This document shows, piece after piece, positions 33,288 to 44,226 of a stretch of 64,000 bases of DNA. The first letter of the stretch is position 1. Every line of letters begins with the position of its first letter. The position numbers were made by a program, and so were the translations under genes. Source of the DNA: Vigna angularis (taxonomy: Eukaryota > Streptophyta > Magnoliopsida > Fabales > Fabaceae). Below the pieces are notes generated by a model. The model worked only from the letters and a program-made list of their open reading frames with translations, ran no database searches and was not told the origin of the DNA. The DNA is taken from assembly GCF_016808095.1 (NCBI RefSeq), contig NC_068973.1:20999501-21063500 (forward strand), in the 5' to 3' direction.

Positions 33288-33605
33288 TTGATGATATAAT
33301 TGATGTTTGAACCAATTAAACTGCATGGTTATGAACTGGAAAACTGAAAATTGCATTTGGGTGGAGTTAGGACAACTTTAAAAGAAGTTTTTCAAAATTA
33401 TGCAGAGTTACCACTCAGGGGTAAACTGCCGCTGAGCGGCACTCTGCCAGACTTGGTTTTTTGTGATCTGGAATGTGGCACTGGTGGCGCTGAGGGGAAA
33501 TTCTGGCCCTCAGCGGTGGTTTAGCTTCGAAAGGAGTTGTGTTCTGTGTTTTACTAATGATTAACATCATGTTCTGTGGTTTTGTATTTGTGTTTGAATG
33601 TAGGA
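33288..33605 (+). other. N2 inter-ORF region, right half
   Basis: Non-coding, with CCGCTGAGCGG motifs (33420-33530). It ends TTTGAATGTAG|GA just before the ORF2 ATG, a plausible 3' splice site. With N3 removed, the putative intron 15753-33603 would be about 410 bp. Confidence 0.5.
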
Positions 33606-34862
33606 ATGGCATCCTCTTCAGGAAAGAGATTGAAAACCATGGCAACCAAGAGAAAGAAAAAGGAACCAGAACAACCCCACTCTAGTAGGTTCCTCTCTAG
33701 GAAACATGAGAAGCACTTTAGGGTGGTTCAAGACAGAAGACTCCTCATGGAAAGAAAAGTTGGAATGATACCTAACTTTGCTCCTCAATTTGGAGAGCAA
33801 TTGTTAGGGAATGACTGGGGAAAGCTAGCCACATATCCTGCACCTGCCAACATAGCTGTGGTAAAAGAATTCTACACCGTGGTAAAAGAATTCTACACCA
33901 ATGCAAAGAAAATTGGTGATTATCCAGCTGAAAATTATTTGGGCTATGTCAGAGGCCATGCTATCAGCTATGATCCTGATTCTATTAATAACTTCATGGA
34001 TACTGTGTGGGCTGGTGAGCAGTGCCAGTTTGCTCTTTGCATGGATGAAGGGGCTGATTTTGAGGATGTAGAAAGAGTACTATGCATACCTGGAGGACAC
34101 TTCCAAAGGAATAGATCTGGCTTAGTGGTTAACATTAGGAGGACGGATTTGACTCCTCTTGCAAAGTATTGGATGGCATTTTCTCATGCCAACATTCAGC
34201 AATGTTCACATGTGTCAGATATTACTCTCAGCAGGGCACTCTTCATCTACTGTGCTATCAGGAACTTAAATGTTAACATTGGGCAGGTGATAGCTGATGA
34301 GATTAGTGTGTGTGCCAATACCTCAAACAACGAAGCACCCATGGGACATCCCTCCTTGATTACTCACCTTTGCAAGCTAGCTAGGGTGGATACTTCTGTT
34401 CCACCATTTGAAAGGCCAAGAAAAGCCATTGATGAGGCTTATTACAGACAGTACTGTGGAGGTGAGGATGCAGCTCAGCCAGTTCCACCACGCCGTGCTC
34501 GTAGAGAGAGAGGGCCAGTACAAAGCCAGACATCGGCTGAGACACATGAAGTAGAACCATTCCAGATGAGGGATATGTACATGTCCCTTATAGGTGCTCA
34601 GTTACAGTCCATTCATAGAGGGCAGGTGGCTACTACTGAGATGATTGTGGGGATGTATGATACACCTCCAGCTCACAGGTGGACTATGGATGAATTCCAT
34701 AATGTGGTAGCTTGGCCAGAGGAGCCAACGCAAGGTGGAGGAGCTGAAGCAGCTGAAGGTTCAGTTAGGGAGATGGAAGAAGATGAAGCTGATGATGATG
34801 ATGCGTTTGAAGATGATGAAGATGAGGAAGAAGAGGAAGATACAGAGGATAGCTCAGATTGA
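33606..34862 (+). CDS. N2 ORF2: putative plant transposon-domain protein, 418 aa
   Basis: Starts at ATG (MASSSGKRLKTMATKRKKK) after an AG acceptor-like site; the same start recurs in T1 (63246). The N-terminus is basic and NLS-like. The core (GMIPNFAPQF, YPAPANIAVVKEFYT, CIPGGHFQRN, PLAKYWMAFSHANI) resembles the domain annotated as putative plant transposon protein (PF20167, from memory). The C-terminus is strongly acidic (runs of D/E). No signal peptide or transmembrane segment is visible, so although it occupies the env position of Athila elements it does not look like an envelope. A 21-bp in-frame tandem duplication (33858-33899) repeats VVKEFYT. The frame is fully open, unlike N2 gag. Function unknown. 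Confidence 0.75.
   Translation: MASSSGKRLKTMATKRKKKEPEQPHSSRFLSRKHEKHFRVVQDRRLLMERKVGMIPNFAPQFGEQLLGNDWGKLATYPAPANIAVVKEFYTVVKEFYTNAKKIGDYPAENYLGYVRGHAISYDPDSINNFMDTVWAGEQCQFALCMDEGADFEDVERVLCIPGGHFQRNRSGLVVNIRRTDLTPLAKYWMAFSHANIQQCSHVSDITLSRALFIYCAIRNLNVNIGQVIADEISVCANTSNNEAPMGHPSLITHLCKLARVDTSVPPFERPRKAIDEAYYRQYCGGEDAAQPVPPRRARRERGPVQSQTSAETHEVEPFQMRDMYMSLIGAQLQSIHRGQVATTEMIVGMYDTPPAHRWTMDEFHNVVAWPEEPTQGGGAEAAEGSVREMEEDEADDDDAFEDDEDEEEEEDTEDSSD
33858..33899 (+). repeat. 21-bp tandem duplication in ORF2
   Basis: GTGGTAAAAGAATTCTACAC plus C, twice in direct succession. T1 has one copy at the matching place. Confidence 0.9.
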
Positions 34863-36140
34863 TGAGGAGCTGGGATAACATTTACTAATGAATGCTATCA
34901 TATGCTTATGCTTTTGTTGGTTTAAGTTTTCTGAACTTATTTATTTTTGGTTTTTAGATTAAGGTTGATGTACTCTATTGGAAACCTGGTTTGTGATGAT
35001 GGTTTGCTATTGACTGTGATTGTGTGATAAGTAATGCTTGATGATGATTATTGATTGATTGATGTTGAGATAGATGTGCACATAAAATGCTTATACAGGT
35101 GATTCACAAGCTTTGTGAACAAATGCAGGATATTATGATTGTGATTGTGAGATTAAGCAGGATGTGTATGTCAAATGTGAATGAGCTTAAATGTGAGGTT
35201 TTGAGCTCCAGAGTTTTTATTGATTGAATGTTATTGCTTTGAAAGCATGAATGACTTTGCCCAGGTTTTCTATGATTGAATCAATTGCTTGTTTTGCATC
35301 ATGTGATCAAGGCTGTTTGTTGGAACCCTTTTTATTGGCCAAATTCATAAAGTTAGCCCACTAAAAGAGAACACTTTGTGTTCTATCCTTTGAACCCTTA
35401 GCCTTGAACATAAATTAAAAACCCTTGTTGAAAACCTGTACCTTGAGTTAAGTAGAAGATATTGTGTGGTATTGTTAAATGTTCAAGTTTGGGGTTGAGG
35501 AAAACATGAAAAAGGAAAAGCATTGAGCTAAGAGCTAAGAATTAAGAATATGAAAAGAAAAGATAAAGAGAACGAAAAAGAAAAGAAAAGAAGAAGAAGC
35601 AAAGCTCAATGCAAAAGAAAGTTGGGAATTAATAAGAATAATTGTGTTGTTAGGATTCTCTTAACTCAAGGATTTTGTGATCCAGAAAAACCAATTTTCT
35701 TGTTAGCCCAGCCACGTAATAAGCCATTGAAAAGTCCTTGTGATGATGCATGCTTGTGAATGTTTTTGATTGTGGTTAAGTGAAAGGCAAAGTTGATTCA
35801 TGTGACATTGTGATAGTGGAGTGAATGAGTGATTACCTCTTATACACTTGAGTGTGAGTGAAACACTTTACCTGGTGAGGAAGTATTCCATGAGCACATA
35901 AACATCCATGCTTAATTGATTGATCATTCATGAAAAATAGCATTTGTTGAATATTAAATGAATTTGTGAACACTAAAGCATGTGCACACCTTGATTGAAA
36001 TCTTGGTCATAAGTTTGATTGAAGTTTTTACTTATCTTAAAAAGAAGATTTTTGAATGAGTGAACCATCATATGAATTGGTGGAAGATTGAGTTACATTT
36101 TGTTTGCTTGAGGACAAGCAAAGTTCTAAGTTTGGGGTTG
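34863..36140 (+). other. N2 3' internal region
   Basis: Non-coding, collinear with the N4 3' region (28970-30145): GTGATTCACAAGCTTTGTGA, GATTTTGTGATCCAGAAAAA, and CTTGAGGACAAGCAAAGTTC before the LTR. It ends TAAGTTTGGGGTTG, the likely polypurine tract. Confidence 0.75.
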
Positions 36141-37447
36141 TGATAACAGTTGAAAAACTGTTATTTTCATGCTTAAAATTGATACTAAAAGCAACCTTTA
36201 TACTTAGAAACTAGCTTGAAATCATGCTTTTATTCATATTTTCATAAATAAGAGAGCTGGACAGGTTTATGCTTGATTTCAGTGTTTTTGTGCAGGTTTT
36301 AAGGTGAATTTGGTGAAAGAAGTGAAGAAGGAGAGAAAGGGAATCAGCAAAGACATCAAAAAGTGCAAAAGGAGGAGCCGCAACTACCGCTCAGCGGCAG
36401 TTTACCGCTGAGCGGCACTCAGGAGCTCACGGGAGAACCGCTGAGGGGCAAAATGGCCGCTGAGGGGAAGAATCGAGCTCACGCACTTACCGTTGAGCGG
36501 TACTTTACCGCTGAGCGGCACACTTATGGGCTTGGGCCTAATTTTTCTGTAATTTACGAATAGTATATAAGCTTTAGGGTTTCCTAGGGTTTGTATCTTT
36601 GGCAGAAACGAAGCAAACACTCTCTCTTCACCCCTTGGGGGTAGATTGGGAGATGGTGACAACTCTCCTCTTCTCTTTCTCGGGTTTTTCTATCTCTTCC
36701 ATTATTTCATTATTGTTCATCTAGTTTCACCATGAATATGGTGAACTAAACCTTGTATGTTTGTTGGGGAATCAGTGTAATCTTTTGAAGCTCTCATATA
36801 TGGAATTTGTGCTTGCATCTTAATCTAAGACTTATGCTTTCTTTCATCATTAGTTAGGGTTTTTCCTCTTTGCTCAAGGCTTGCTTTGTTTAACTCATTC
36901 AATGCATGATTATTGATTTTGTCGATACGGGAACGTACGGGGAAGTCTAGATCCGGGGAATTACTCCCAATAGTATATTGGTTGTCGTTAAGCGCCTGTG
37001 CTAAAAGAACTAATTATTAGGAATGCTAGGAATTGTATGAACTCGTAATTGGGGATAGGCCTTCTTGACAAGGTAATTTAGAGAGTGGCATTAACAATGA
37101 TGACTTGAATGTTGAATTCCTAAAATATATGAGAGTGAATAAGATGAAATTAACCCCCAACAACATACTCATCCATATATTCCATTGAAAGTATTTGTAT
37201 TTTGTTTTAGCCATTGATCACCCTCATGCATACATGTTTATTTTCGTCTTTTGCATATAAAATCCAATTATTTTATTCTTAAGTCTTAGCTAATCAACAA
37301 ATCACATAACTAAACTAGGCCGTGAGTCCTTTGGGAGAACGATACTTGGTTTTACCAAGTTTATTACTTGAAACGATTCGGTCATACTTGCCGATTGTAA
37401 AACAAGTTTGTGACATCATATTTTGGTGATCATAAATTTGTTCATCA
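36141..37447 (+). repeat. N2 3' LTR
   Basis: TGATAACAG to TTCATCA, 1,307 bp. It has an extra 18-19-bp CCGTTGAGCGG/CCGCTGAGCGG unit near 36490 relative to the 5' LTR, and an intact GTATATAAGC box (about 36563). Confidence 0.9.
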
Positions 37448-37513
37448 CCTATCCCTGAGCAATATAGCTTTTGGGAGAAATTATCCAGATCTAGGTTTCC
37501 CCGTATGTGTCCA
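37448..37513 (-). repeat. N1 LTR, part 2 (middle)
   Basis: A 66-bp piece between the N2 right TSD and the solo LTR at 37514. It reads as the middle of this LTR class in reverse (AGCAATATAGCTTTTGGGAG). Confidence 0.75.
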
Positions 37514-40052
37514 TGATACACTGTCGTTGAAGCTATAAAATTAATACTACTTTTCAAGGCAACTTCAGTATTGCCAAGTAGTATTCAAGAAAATAGATAG
37601 GGTTAAAGTAACCGTGAGTCGTCTCCCAACGAATATGGAATTGCCTTTTAATATTTGAATCTTATGAATGCAATGCAATGTTCAAGAATAAAAATGATAT
37701 TTGGAGATGGTTTAAAGACCAAATAAGAAACTTAAAAACGATTATAATGAAATAGGCTAATTCCACTGCTTTTCCAAGATAGATTCATCATCGGTTATTC
37801 ACAGATAATTGTTTAATTGATTATTATTTAAGTTTCAAATTAATTAAAGTACATTCTTAATTAATTTGAGGGCGATCATGCACTTAACCAAAGTAAATTC
37901 TCAATCAAATGCAAAACCTTTCTAGATTATTCACAATGAATTCAACCAAAGTACATTCTCAATCAAATCCTATTATGTTTAATCATGACTATTCTTAAAT
38001 CGCCTAACCAAATTAAAAACTAATCAATCAAAGTAAATTCTCAATTGATTATAGTTGCAATTATTACAACCAATCAAAGTACATTCTCAATTGATAGTAA
38101 AAATCATTTAATCATATGAAAGTTCCTAAATTAAATCAAAGTAGATTCTCAATTAAACCTAGAAATCCTAGAACTCATATAATCAATATGCATGTAGATT
38201 CAAACACATTATGATGCAAAAATCTTTGCTTTTAATTTGATAGAGAGATGAAAGACATAGAGAGAGAAAACCTTAAATCAATAATCTAAATAAACAATTG
38301 CATGAACTCAATCTAACCTCAGAATCCATAATGGAATTACAACAGAATAGTCCTAGATGCTTAGCTCTCCAAGAATGAAGTTGAATACAAGATGAAATAA
38401 GAGAGAGAGAGAAGTGGTGAATGAATGAATGAATGAAGTGAAGTCTTTTTCTGCCTGCCCTGGGTCTCTTTATATAGGGCTTGATTGGGCTTGGACTCTG
38501 AATATTCAGTTGACATAATCTTTTATCTTATATCTTCCAAATAACTAAAAGATTTAGATAATTATAACATTATTTGGAAGATATTTTCTGTTGATATTCC
38601 GAAATTAAATTAATTCAACAACTGAATTTTATCTTTTAGCTTTTCTGACTTTCCAAAATTTCACAAATGCCCTGAAATTTCTTCTACCTCCACTTTAGCC
38701 CCTTCATAATTCTCCAAAATTGCACCAAAAGCCCCTGTTGACCAGCTTTGACCCGAGAGGTCGCGCCCAATGAGGAACTGACACATGTTAGCCCCTTTCC
38801 CACCCAAAATTAGGGTTCTGCAGATTGGGGGAAATGAGCTTCCTCTGTGCCGCCACGCCTATTCTCTCTTCGCGTTAGGTTTCGCTCCTTCTCTGCAGGT
38901 TTAAATGCTTACGGAGGAGAAGATGTTATGGCTTGATCTCACGATTCCCATGGTGGCACAATTTGCTTCTGGTTTTTGTTGTAGTTTTCTGGATCTGGGT
39001 TAGGGTTCTTGCAGGTTTCAAAATTGAAGGCGTAGCGTTGGTGAAGGAGATGATGGCCATGCGAGGAGGTGCGAGTCATGATTTGGTTGCGGCAATGGTG
39101 ATCGTGGTTGAGGATGATGGTGGCCGTGCAAGATGGTCGCGGCGTGGCAGCGAAAACTTGCGAGAAAGAAGAAGTTGGCCGACGGTGAGGGTAAGTTGCC
39201 TGGCGGTAGTGGATCATGGTGGAGGTTAAACAGTAGTGCTTGTAGTGGTGCGACGACAAGGTGATGAGAATCTTGCGTCAATGGATGTTGGCCGTGGCGA
39301 CGATTTCGGAGGAGGAGACGAACGGTGCTCCGGCGATGGTGGTCGTGGTGGCGCCATTGGAGTTGAGGTGCGAGTTGTGTGGAGACGCATGATGGAGGAT
39401 GGTTGTCCGGCGAGATGATGGTGGATGTGCTACTTGCGGCGGCACGGCACGGTGAGGCAAAACGGCGGCTAGAGTTTCTGATTGGTTGAGAAGATGATGA
39501 TGTGGTAGAGGGGTGATGTGGCAAAACCTGATTGGCTCACTGATTAGTGCAAGGATGAGTGTTGTGGCATCATCTGGATGGTTTGATATGTTTGTGATGG
39601 ATTGCCACATGGCGTAATCTGGTGAAGTCTAACTAGTTAGTGGTAGGAGGGGTATGGGTAGGAAAATTTAGGGGTGTAGGAGAAAAGGCTTAGTGTTTGG
39701 GCTTGGTTGTGGCCTGTTTCAGAAATAGGAGTGTATGCAGGGCTTTTAGGAAGTGCAACGGTAAAGTCTGTCTGTTTGGCCCATCTGTACATTATTTTCC
39801 AAATTAAATCTGATTTTGGACCTTGAATTGCCATTTGGACCAATAGAACTTATAATTTCAGCTGCACAAATAAACTTAAGAATTTCCAAGAATAATTTAT
39901 GCAATTAAGATCACTTTTTAAGTCCCTTTTAATTCCAAACACAATATATCAAAATCATCGCAAATCCTCTTTAAATCAATCATTCAAGCACATGAATTTC
40001 ATCAAAAGTTTAATTTTAAAGCATAAATGTGGGCATAAATATACACTCATCA
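37514..40052 (-). mobile_element. Solo LTR of the P1 family, 2,539 bp, with a GC-rich insert
   Basis: The reverse strand begins TGATGAGTGTATATTTATGC and ends CGACAGTGTATCA. Flanks GTCCA (37509-37513) and ATCCA (40053-40057) form a TSD with one mismatch. It is similar to the 1,539-bp LTR at 48616-50154 except for an extra ~1.1 kb (38740-39850). A TATA box (CCTATATAAAG, reverse strand) lies at about 38469. It was inserted in the N1 LTR, 66 bp from N2. Confidence 0.75.
38740..39850. other. GC-rich block unique to this solo LTR
   Basis: Rich in GGTGG, GGCGG and GATGGTGG on the plus strand, against AT-rich surroundings, and absent from the LTR at 48616-50154. Open frames on both strands (for example 39018-39524 reverse) are His/Ser/Pro-rich and match no family I know. 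It could be captured host DNA or an LTR subtype. Confidence 0.4.
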
Positions 40053-40863
40053 ATCCATATGACGAAAACCAATAATCATGTCATGAATGAGTTAAACATA
40101 ACAAGCATAGAGCAAAGAAGAATAACCCTAACAATTTATGAAAGAAGCATAAATAAATTCGAATCAATTCAAATACATGAGAGTTCACAAGGTTACATCA
40201 TCCCCCAACAACAAATTGAATTTAGTTCCCCTTTGTCATGGAGAAACTAGATGAACAATTGAATGAGAATGAAAGATAAACCCTAAAATCCAAAGAGGAG
40301 AGCTTTCGTATTGACTTCTGCCTCTAGAGAGTTGGAAAAATATGAATTTGTGTCAATTCTGTTAAAAGATACTCCCTCTAGGACGTCCAAGTCCTTATAT
40401 ACAGCTGAAATGGATCATGGGCCAACGTTGACACTACTCAACGCCCAAACTTAAGGTGCCTATGTGAAACTGCGAGAAAACTGGCGCTCAGCGCCCCTAA
40501 AAGGGCGTTCAAGCTATGTGCGATACATGAAACTGGCGCTCAGCCCACGTTTTCTGGTGCTCAGCCGTGACTGGCTGGCGCTCAGGGCCCCTTTCTAGCG
40601 CTCAGCTTCAACTTGACTTTTCTACACTACGTCTTTTTCTCTTTTTCTGCATTTCAACTCCTTGATACTTTAACTCCTATTTTAAATCATTCCAATAACG
40701 TACAAAATCAAGGGAATTTAGTGATAAAATCATCAAGTTACCCTCTACTCACTTATTCACAAAAGTAAATTAAAAACATGAGTTCAAGCAAGCTTCTAAA
40801 TTAAAAAGGGTTGATTTAATATCAAAATTGAATCACAGATACTAGTATTTTCAACTGTTATCA
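40053..40863 (-). repeat. N1 LTR, part 3 (5' portion)
   Basis: It ends at the reverse-strand LTR start TGATAACAGTTG (40852-40863). It contains reverse-strand CGCTGAGCG motifs (40480-40610) and a TATA-like box near 40395. Confidence 0.75.
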
Positions 40864-41110
40864 ACTAAGGTGTCTCAAAATGGGTAGAAACTTTAACCTA
40901 AAAGAGCCACCTTGGCTAACTTGGAGAGCGCGGAGAAATCCTCTCCAATAGGAAGGAGACAAGTGGCAAAAGTCCTCTTAAATGAGAGAGTGACATGTGG
41001 CCCCTACTGTAGGAATTGGTATCATGCATCAGAATGTTTAAGAGCGTGTTCGCGGATACAAAACCAAGAAGGGAGTGGTGAATTGGTTATATTAAAAAAT
41101 TTTGGTTTCT
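40864..41110. other. Unassigned sequence beside N1
   Basis: N1's right flank. The fragment GAGAGCGCGGAGAAATCCTC and what follows is not recognised. Confidence 0.3.
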
Positions 41111-42085
41111 TTTAGAAATTTCTTGCACAATTTAAAGTTAGGAGATGCAGAGATAAAGAAAATTATACAAAGGATTTTTATACTGGTTCAAATCAAAAGA
41201 GTGATTAACTTTTCACTCAAAATCACTTTGATATTTACAAGATGAATAAAGAAATACACAGTAAATAATACACCTTCCTTCGACACACGAGGGAATGGTC
41301 AGCAGCTTGAGCAACTTGGAAGAGAATCGCTTGCACCTTTAAACACACTAGAAGCAAGCTTTTCCTTCTTTAAGACTTGATCAAGTTATTACTTAAACAC
41401 AAGTGCGTCTATATAAAATTTTAGTCGATTACTCTTTTAATCTAATCGGTTACATTAAATACTTGTAACACATTTATAACCAATTAAGCTTCTTAACTGA
41501 ATACGCAATTTATGCAATCGATTTCCATTTAATGCTTACAAATTTAAAAATATGATTGTTGAAACAGTTATGACAAGCATGAAACATTTTTCAAATCAAT
41601 AATAGACTTAATTGAATACATAATCCATGTAATCGATTAAGCTTCAACACTTAGCAGATTTTTTGAAAACTTTTTCTTTCTAATTCACAACACAGCACAT
41701 TTAAAAAGGATATGTCCAAACACACGTATTTTAATCGATTCACTAATTAATGTAATCGATTCAAAACAAGTTGTTTTGCCTCAGTTTAAAAACACAAGTT
41801 ATCTGACAACCTGAATTGATTATCACACCTCTGTAATCGATTTAGTCATTCAAATATGCTTTTGTGCATATGATTTCCTTATCATGAAAAACATACAGTA
41901 TGCATACACAAATATGATCACTTTGCTAACTTAGTATCCAACAATCAACATATTATATGTTCACACATGTGACAATCACAATATGTGCATATTTCACAAT
42001 AATCATAAACACATACAACATATAACATATACCACAGTACATATTCAGGTGTTTTTATTATCAATGTGTTGTCATCATCAAAAAT
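41111..42085 (-). repeat. Probable Ty1/copia LTR-like sequence
   Basis: The reverse strand starts near 42085 with a TGATGATGACAACACATTGA block like 6872. The body has several TAATCGATTnnATTAA motifs (41420-41850). The left limit is unclear and no TSD was found. Confidence 0.3.
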
Positions 42086-42520
42086 CACTATCACAGGGAT
42101 TGGGTTCAACTATCACAGTGCTTCCCCTATCAACATGAAGATCTAGGTTAATTTTAGCCCCAAATCGTTGAACGCCAGACTTGTACCATTGAGCTTGCAA
42201 TTATCCAAATGCTTTGGCGTTGAGCAATGGCAGGGTGCCGTTAAGCGCTACTTTTCACTACAAGTTAGAAACAATTTAATTTTAGGTCGATCAACGGAAG
42301 AAGGTGGTCGTTGAGCGCAATGTTTTGTGAGAAGCTTGGCGTTGAGCGGTAGAACTTTGAGGTAACCTTTTGAGAAAAGTTTGGCGTTGAGTGTCAAGAC
42401 TATTGCTAAGCTCTGTTTTTTAGCATTGGTGAATATGTTGTGATTTTGTAATGTTTTGATTTGTTTAAAATGGATTGCTATGGATATGTTGTTCATTTAA
42501 TATGTATTATAAATTAAGAA
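42086..42520 (+). other. Possible remnant of an Athila inter-ORF leader
   Basis: Repeated TTGGCGTTGAGCG variants (42225-42400) and an ATTGCTATGGATATGTTG block recall the region before ORF2 in T1 (62880-63120). No gene. Confidence 0.3.
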
Positions 42521-43916
42521 CATGATTGTTAATATGTATGGTGAATATTGTGGAAAGAATTTCAAGGAGAAGTTTTTTATAGTGATTTCAATAATGTATG
42601 TATTGATGTATGTATTCTGTATTGAGAGTTATTTTGTTGTTCTTCTGATATTATGCATATATTTCTTTGAGTTATCACTTCTTTCATATTGAATGTGTAA
42701 TGTTTTCTTTATTGGTTATGTGCTATTAAAATAAAATGTTACAAGAAATATTAATTGAACTTTTTTTACAAAATATTACTTCTGAATTTAAAATATGAAA
42801 AATAATTATTATAATTTTTTTTTCATAAAAATTTTATGTGGATTTTTTTGAGAAGAAATTTTGCAAGAAATTTCTTTCAAATTTTAAAATTTCACAATAT
42901 GTAATTGCCTTACGGAAGAATTACTTACCAATCAAAATTCCTAAAAAGGACTTCATGAAAAACGTTTCTTGTAAATTTTTGTAAAATATCTAAAAAAAAT
43001 CTTCATGAAATATGAAAACTTTTAGTAGTCTTCATCCAAGCTTAACCAGAAAATTTGAGAAACTCATCGACATGGAGTCATGATGCAAAATAAAGAGAAA
43101 GAGAGAGAGAGGAAAAAAAAAATAGAGAGTGAAGAATTCTAATTTATTTCAATTCAAGTATTTTTCTTGATTTCATACAGCAAGTTTTGAACTTCCCATG
43201 TCACTAAAACACACTCAGACCTTTTGTTTTAATTATTTATTATTTTAAGCATATTATGGTATTTATTGCATTTTTAGTTTTATTTTCAATTAAGGCGCCG
43301 AATAGATTCACAAGGTCTACATGTATGAAATTTCTGATGCACTTTTTGAGGTGCTGTTTGTATGTCTAGTCTACTTTTCAATTTCAAAATATGTTAGACA
43401 ACATTGAAACTCACCACATGATATAAACATTAATTTTTTTTTTCAAAATGTATTTGATGTGTTTTGAAAAGTTATTTTCGAAACACATATAAGGCTGTTC
43501 CAAAAGACTCACACCAAAACGCATTATATATTGGAAAGTTTAGTCCGAAAAATTTGTTCCATAATGTACTTCATATATTTGAGGAATTCTGTTTTGAAAA
43601 CCTCAAAATGGAAATCTTTTTTCGAAAACCTTTTTCTAGAATTTGAAATATGTAATCAGAAAATCACTTTTACAGAGGTTAAAAGATTCATTTTAAAATT
43701 TCGTGGGGTGTGCAGATAATGTATGGGGGTGAAGGAATTAAAAGCTTCCCTTTTTATTCTTTGTTGAGAGGGATTACATAGATCCATTGTGCATGGCCCA
43801 AAATGTCCATTCAATCTTCGCAGCAACTTTATGCTTTGGGCTTTGCGCTGTGAGGGTTTTAGAGTTTGAGGTTCCTTTCATATTGTATCACATTCTCTTT
43901 CGGTTAACAACTTTAA
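42521..43916. other. AT-rich DNA without recognisable features
   Basis: No open frame with family resemblance, no LTR ends. Short frames near 43464-43719 look like chance. Confidence 0.4.
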
Positions 43917-44223
43917 GGCTTAGTTAATTTAAATGGATTTGGGAGAAAGTGATTAAGAGAATTTGAGAGGATTTGAAGGTAAATTTTGTTGTTGTTTATT
44001 TGAATGAATTTGGAGATATATGAGAGTAGATTTGGAAGTAAATTTTTTTTAATCTGTCACGTCACGTCAATCAAATCCTACACTAATTCTAACAAACTTT
44101 ACTTCCAAATTCACTCTCACTTACCTCCAAATTCACTCAAATAAACAACAACAAAATTTAGTTTCAAATTCTCTCAAATCCCCTCAATCACTCTCCTCCA
44201 AATCCATTCAAATGAACAAGACC
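43917..44223. mobile_element. Tourist-like MITE (PIF/Harbinger type), 307 bp
   Basis: Inverted arms of about 130 bp: GGCTTAGTTAATTTAAATGG on the left, GGTCTTGTTCATTTGAATGG as reverse complement of the right. Flanked by TAA on both sides (43914-43916, 44224-44226), the TSD type of Tourist elements. No coding capacity. Confidence 0.7.
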
Positions 44224-44226
44224 TAA

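Larger units (their letters stand above)
11685..37447 (+). mobile_element. N2: pol-less Athila-type LTR retrotransposon
   Basis: LTRs at 11685-12972 and 36141-37447 are bounded by a perfect 5-bp TSD, CCTAT (11680-11684 and 37448-37452). Once the nested N3 (15848-33282) is removed, N2 is about 8.3 kb. Contents in order: primer-binding site, gag with one nonsense codon, two copies of the post-pol motif flanking hairpin repeats, a promoter-like module, ORF2 and a 3' region. No protease, RT, RNase H or integrase is present. By eye the LTRs differ at about 15 positions plus an 18-19-bp unit. Mobilisation would need enzymes from a gag-pol relative such as N4 (inference). Confidence 0.85.

Noticed and set aside
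33606..34862. Envelope protein in N2
   Set aside because: Position fits, but no signal peptide, membrane helix or furin-like site is visible.
38933..39610. Several overlapping GC-rich frames
   Set aside because: Open on both strands, compositionally biased, no domain seen; annotated only as a GC-rich block.
37514..40052. Full-length retrotransposon
   Set aside because: No primer site, polypurine tract or second LTR inside; termini and TSD fit a solo LTR.
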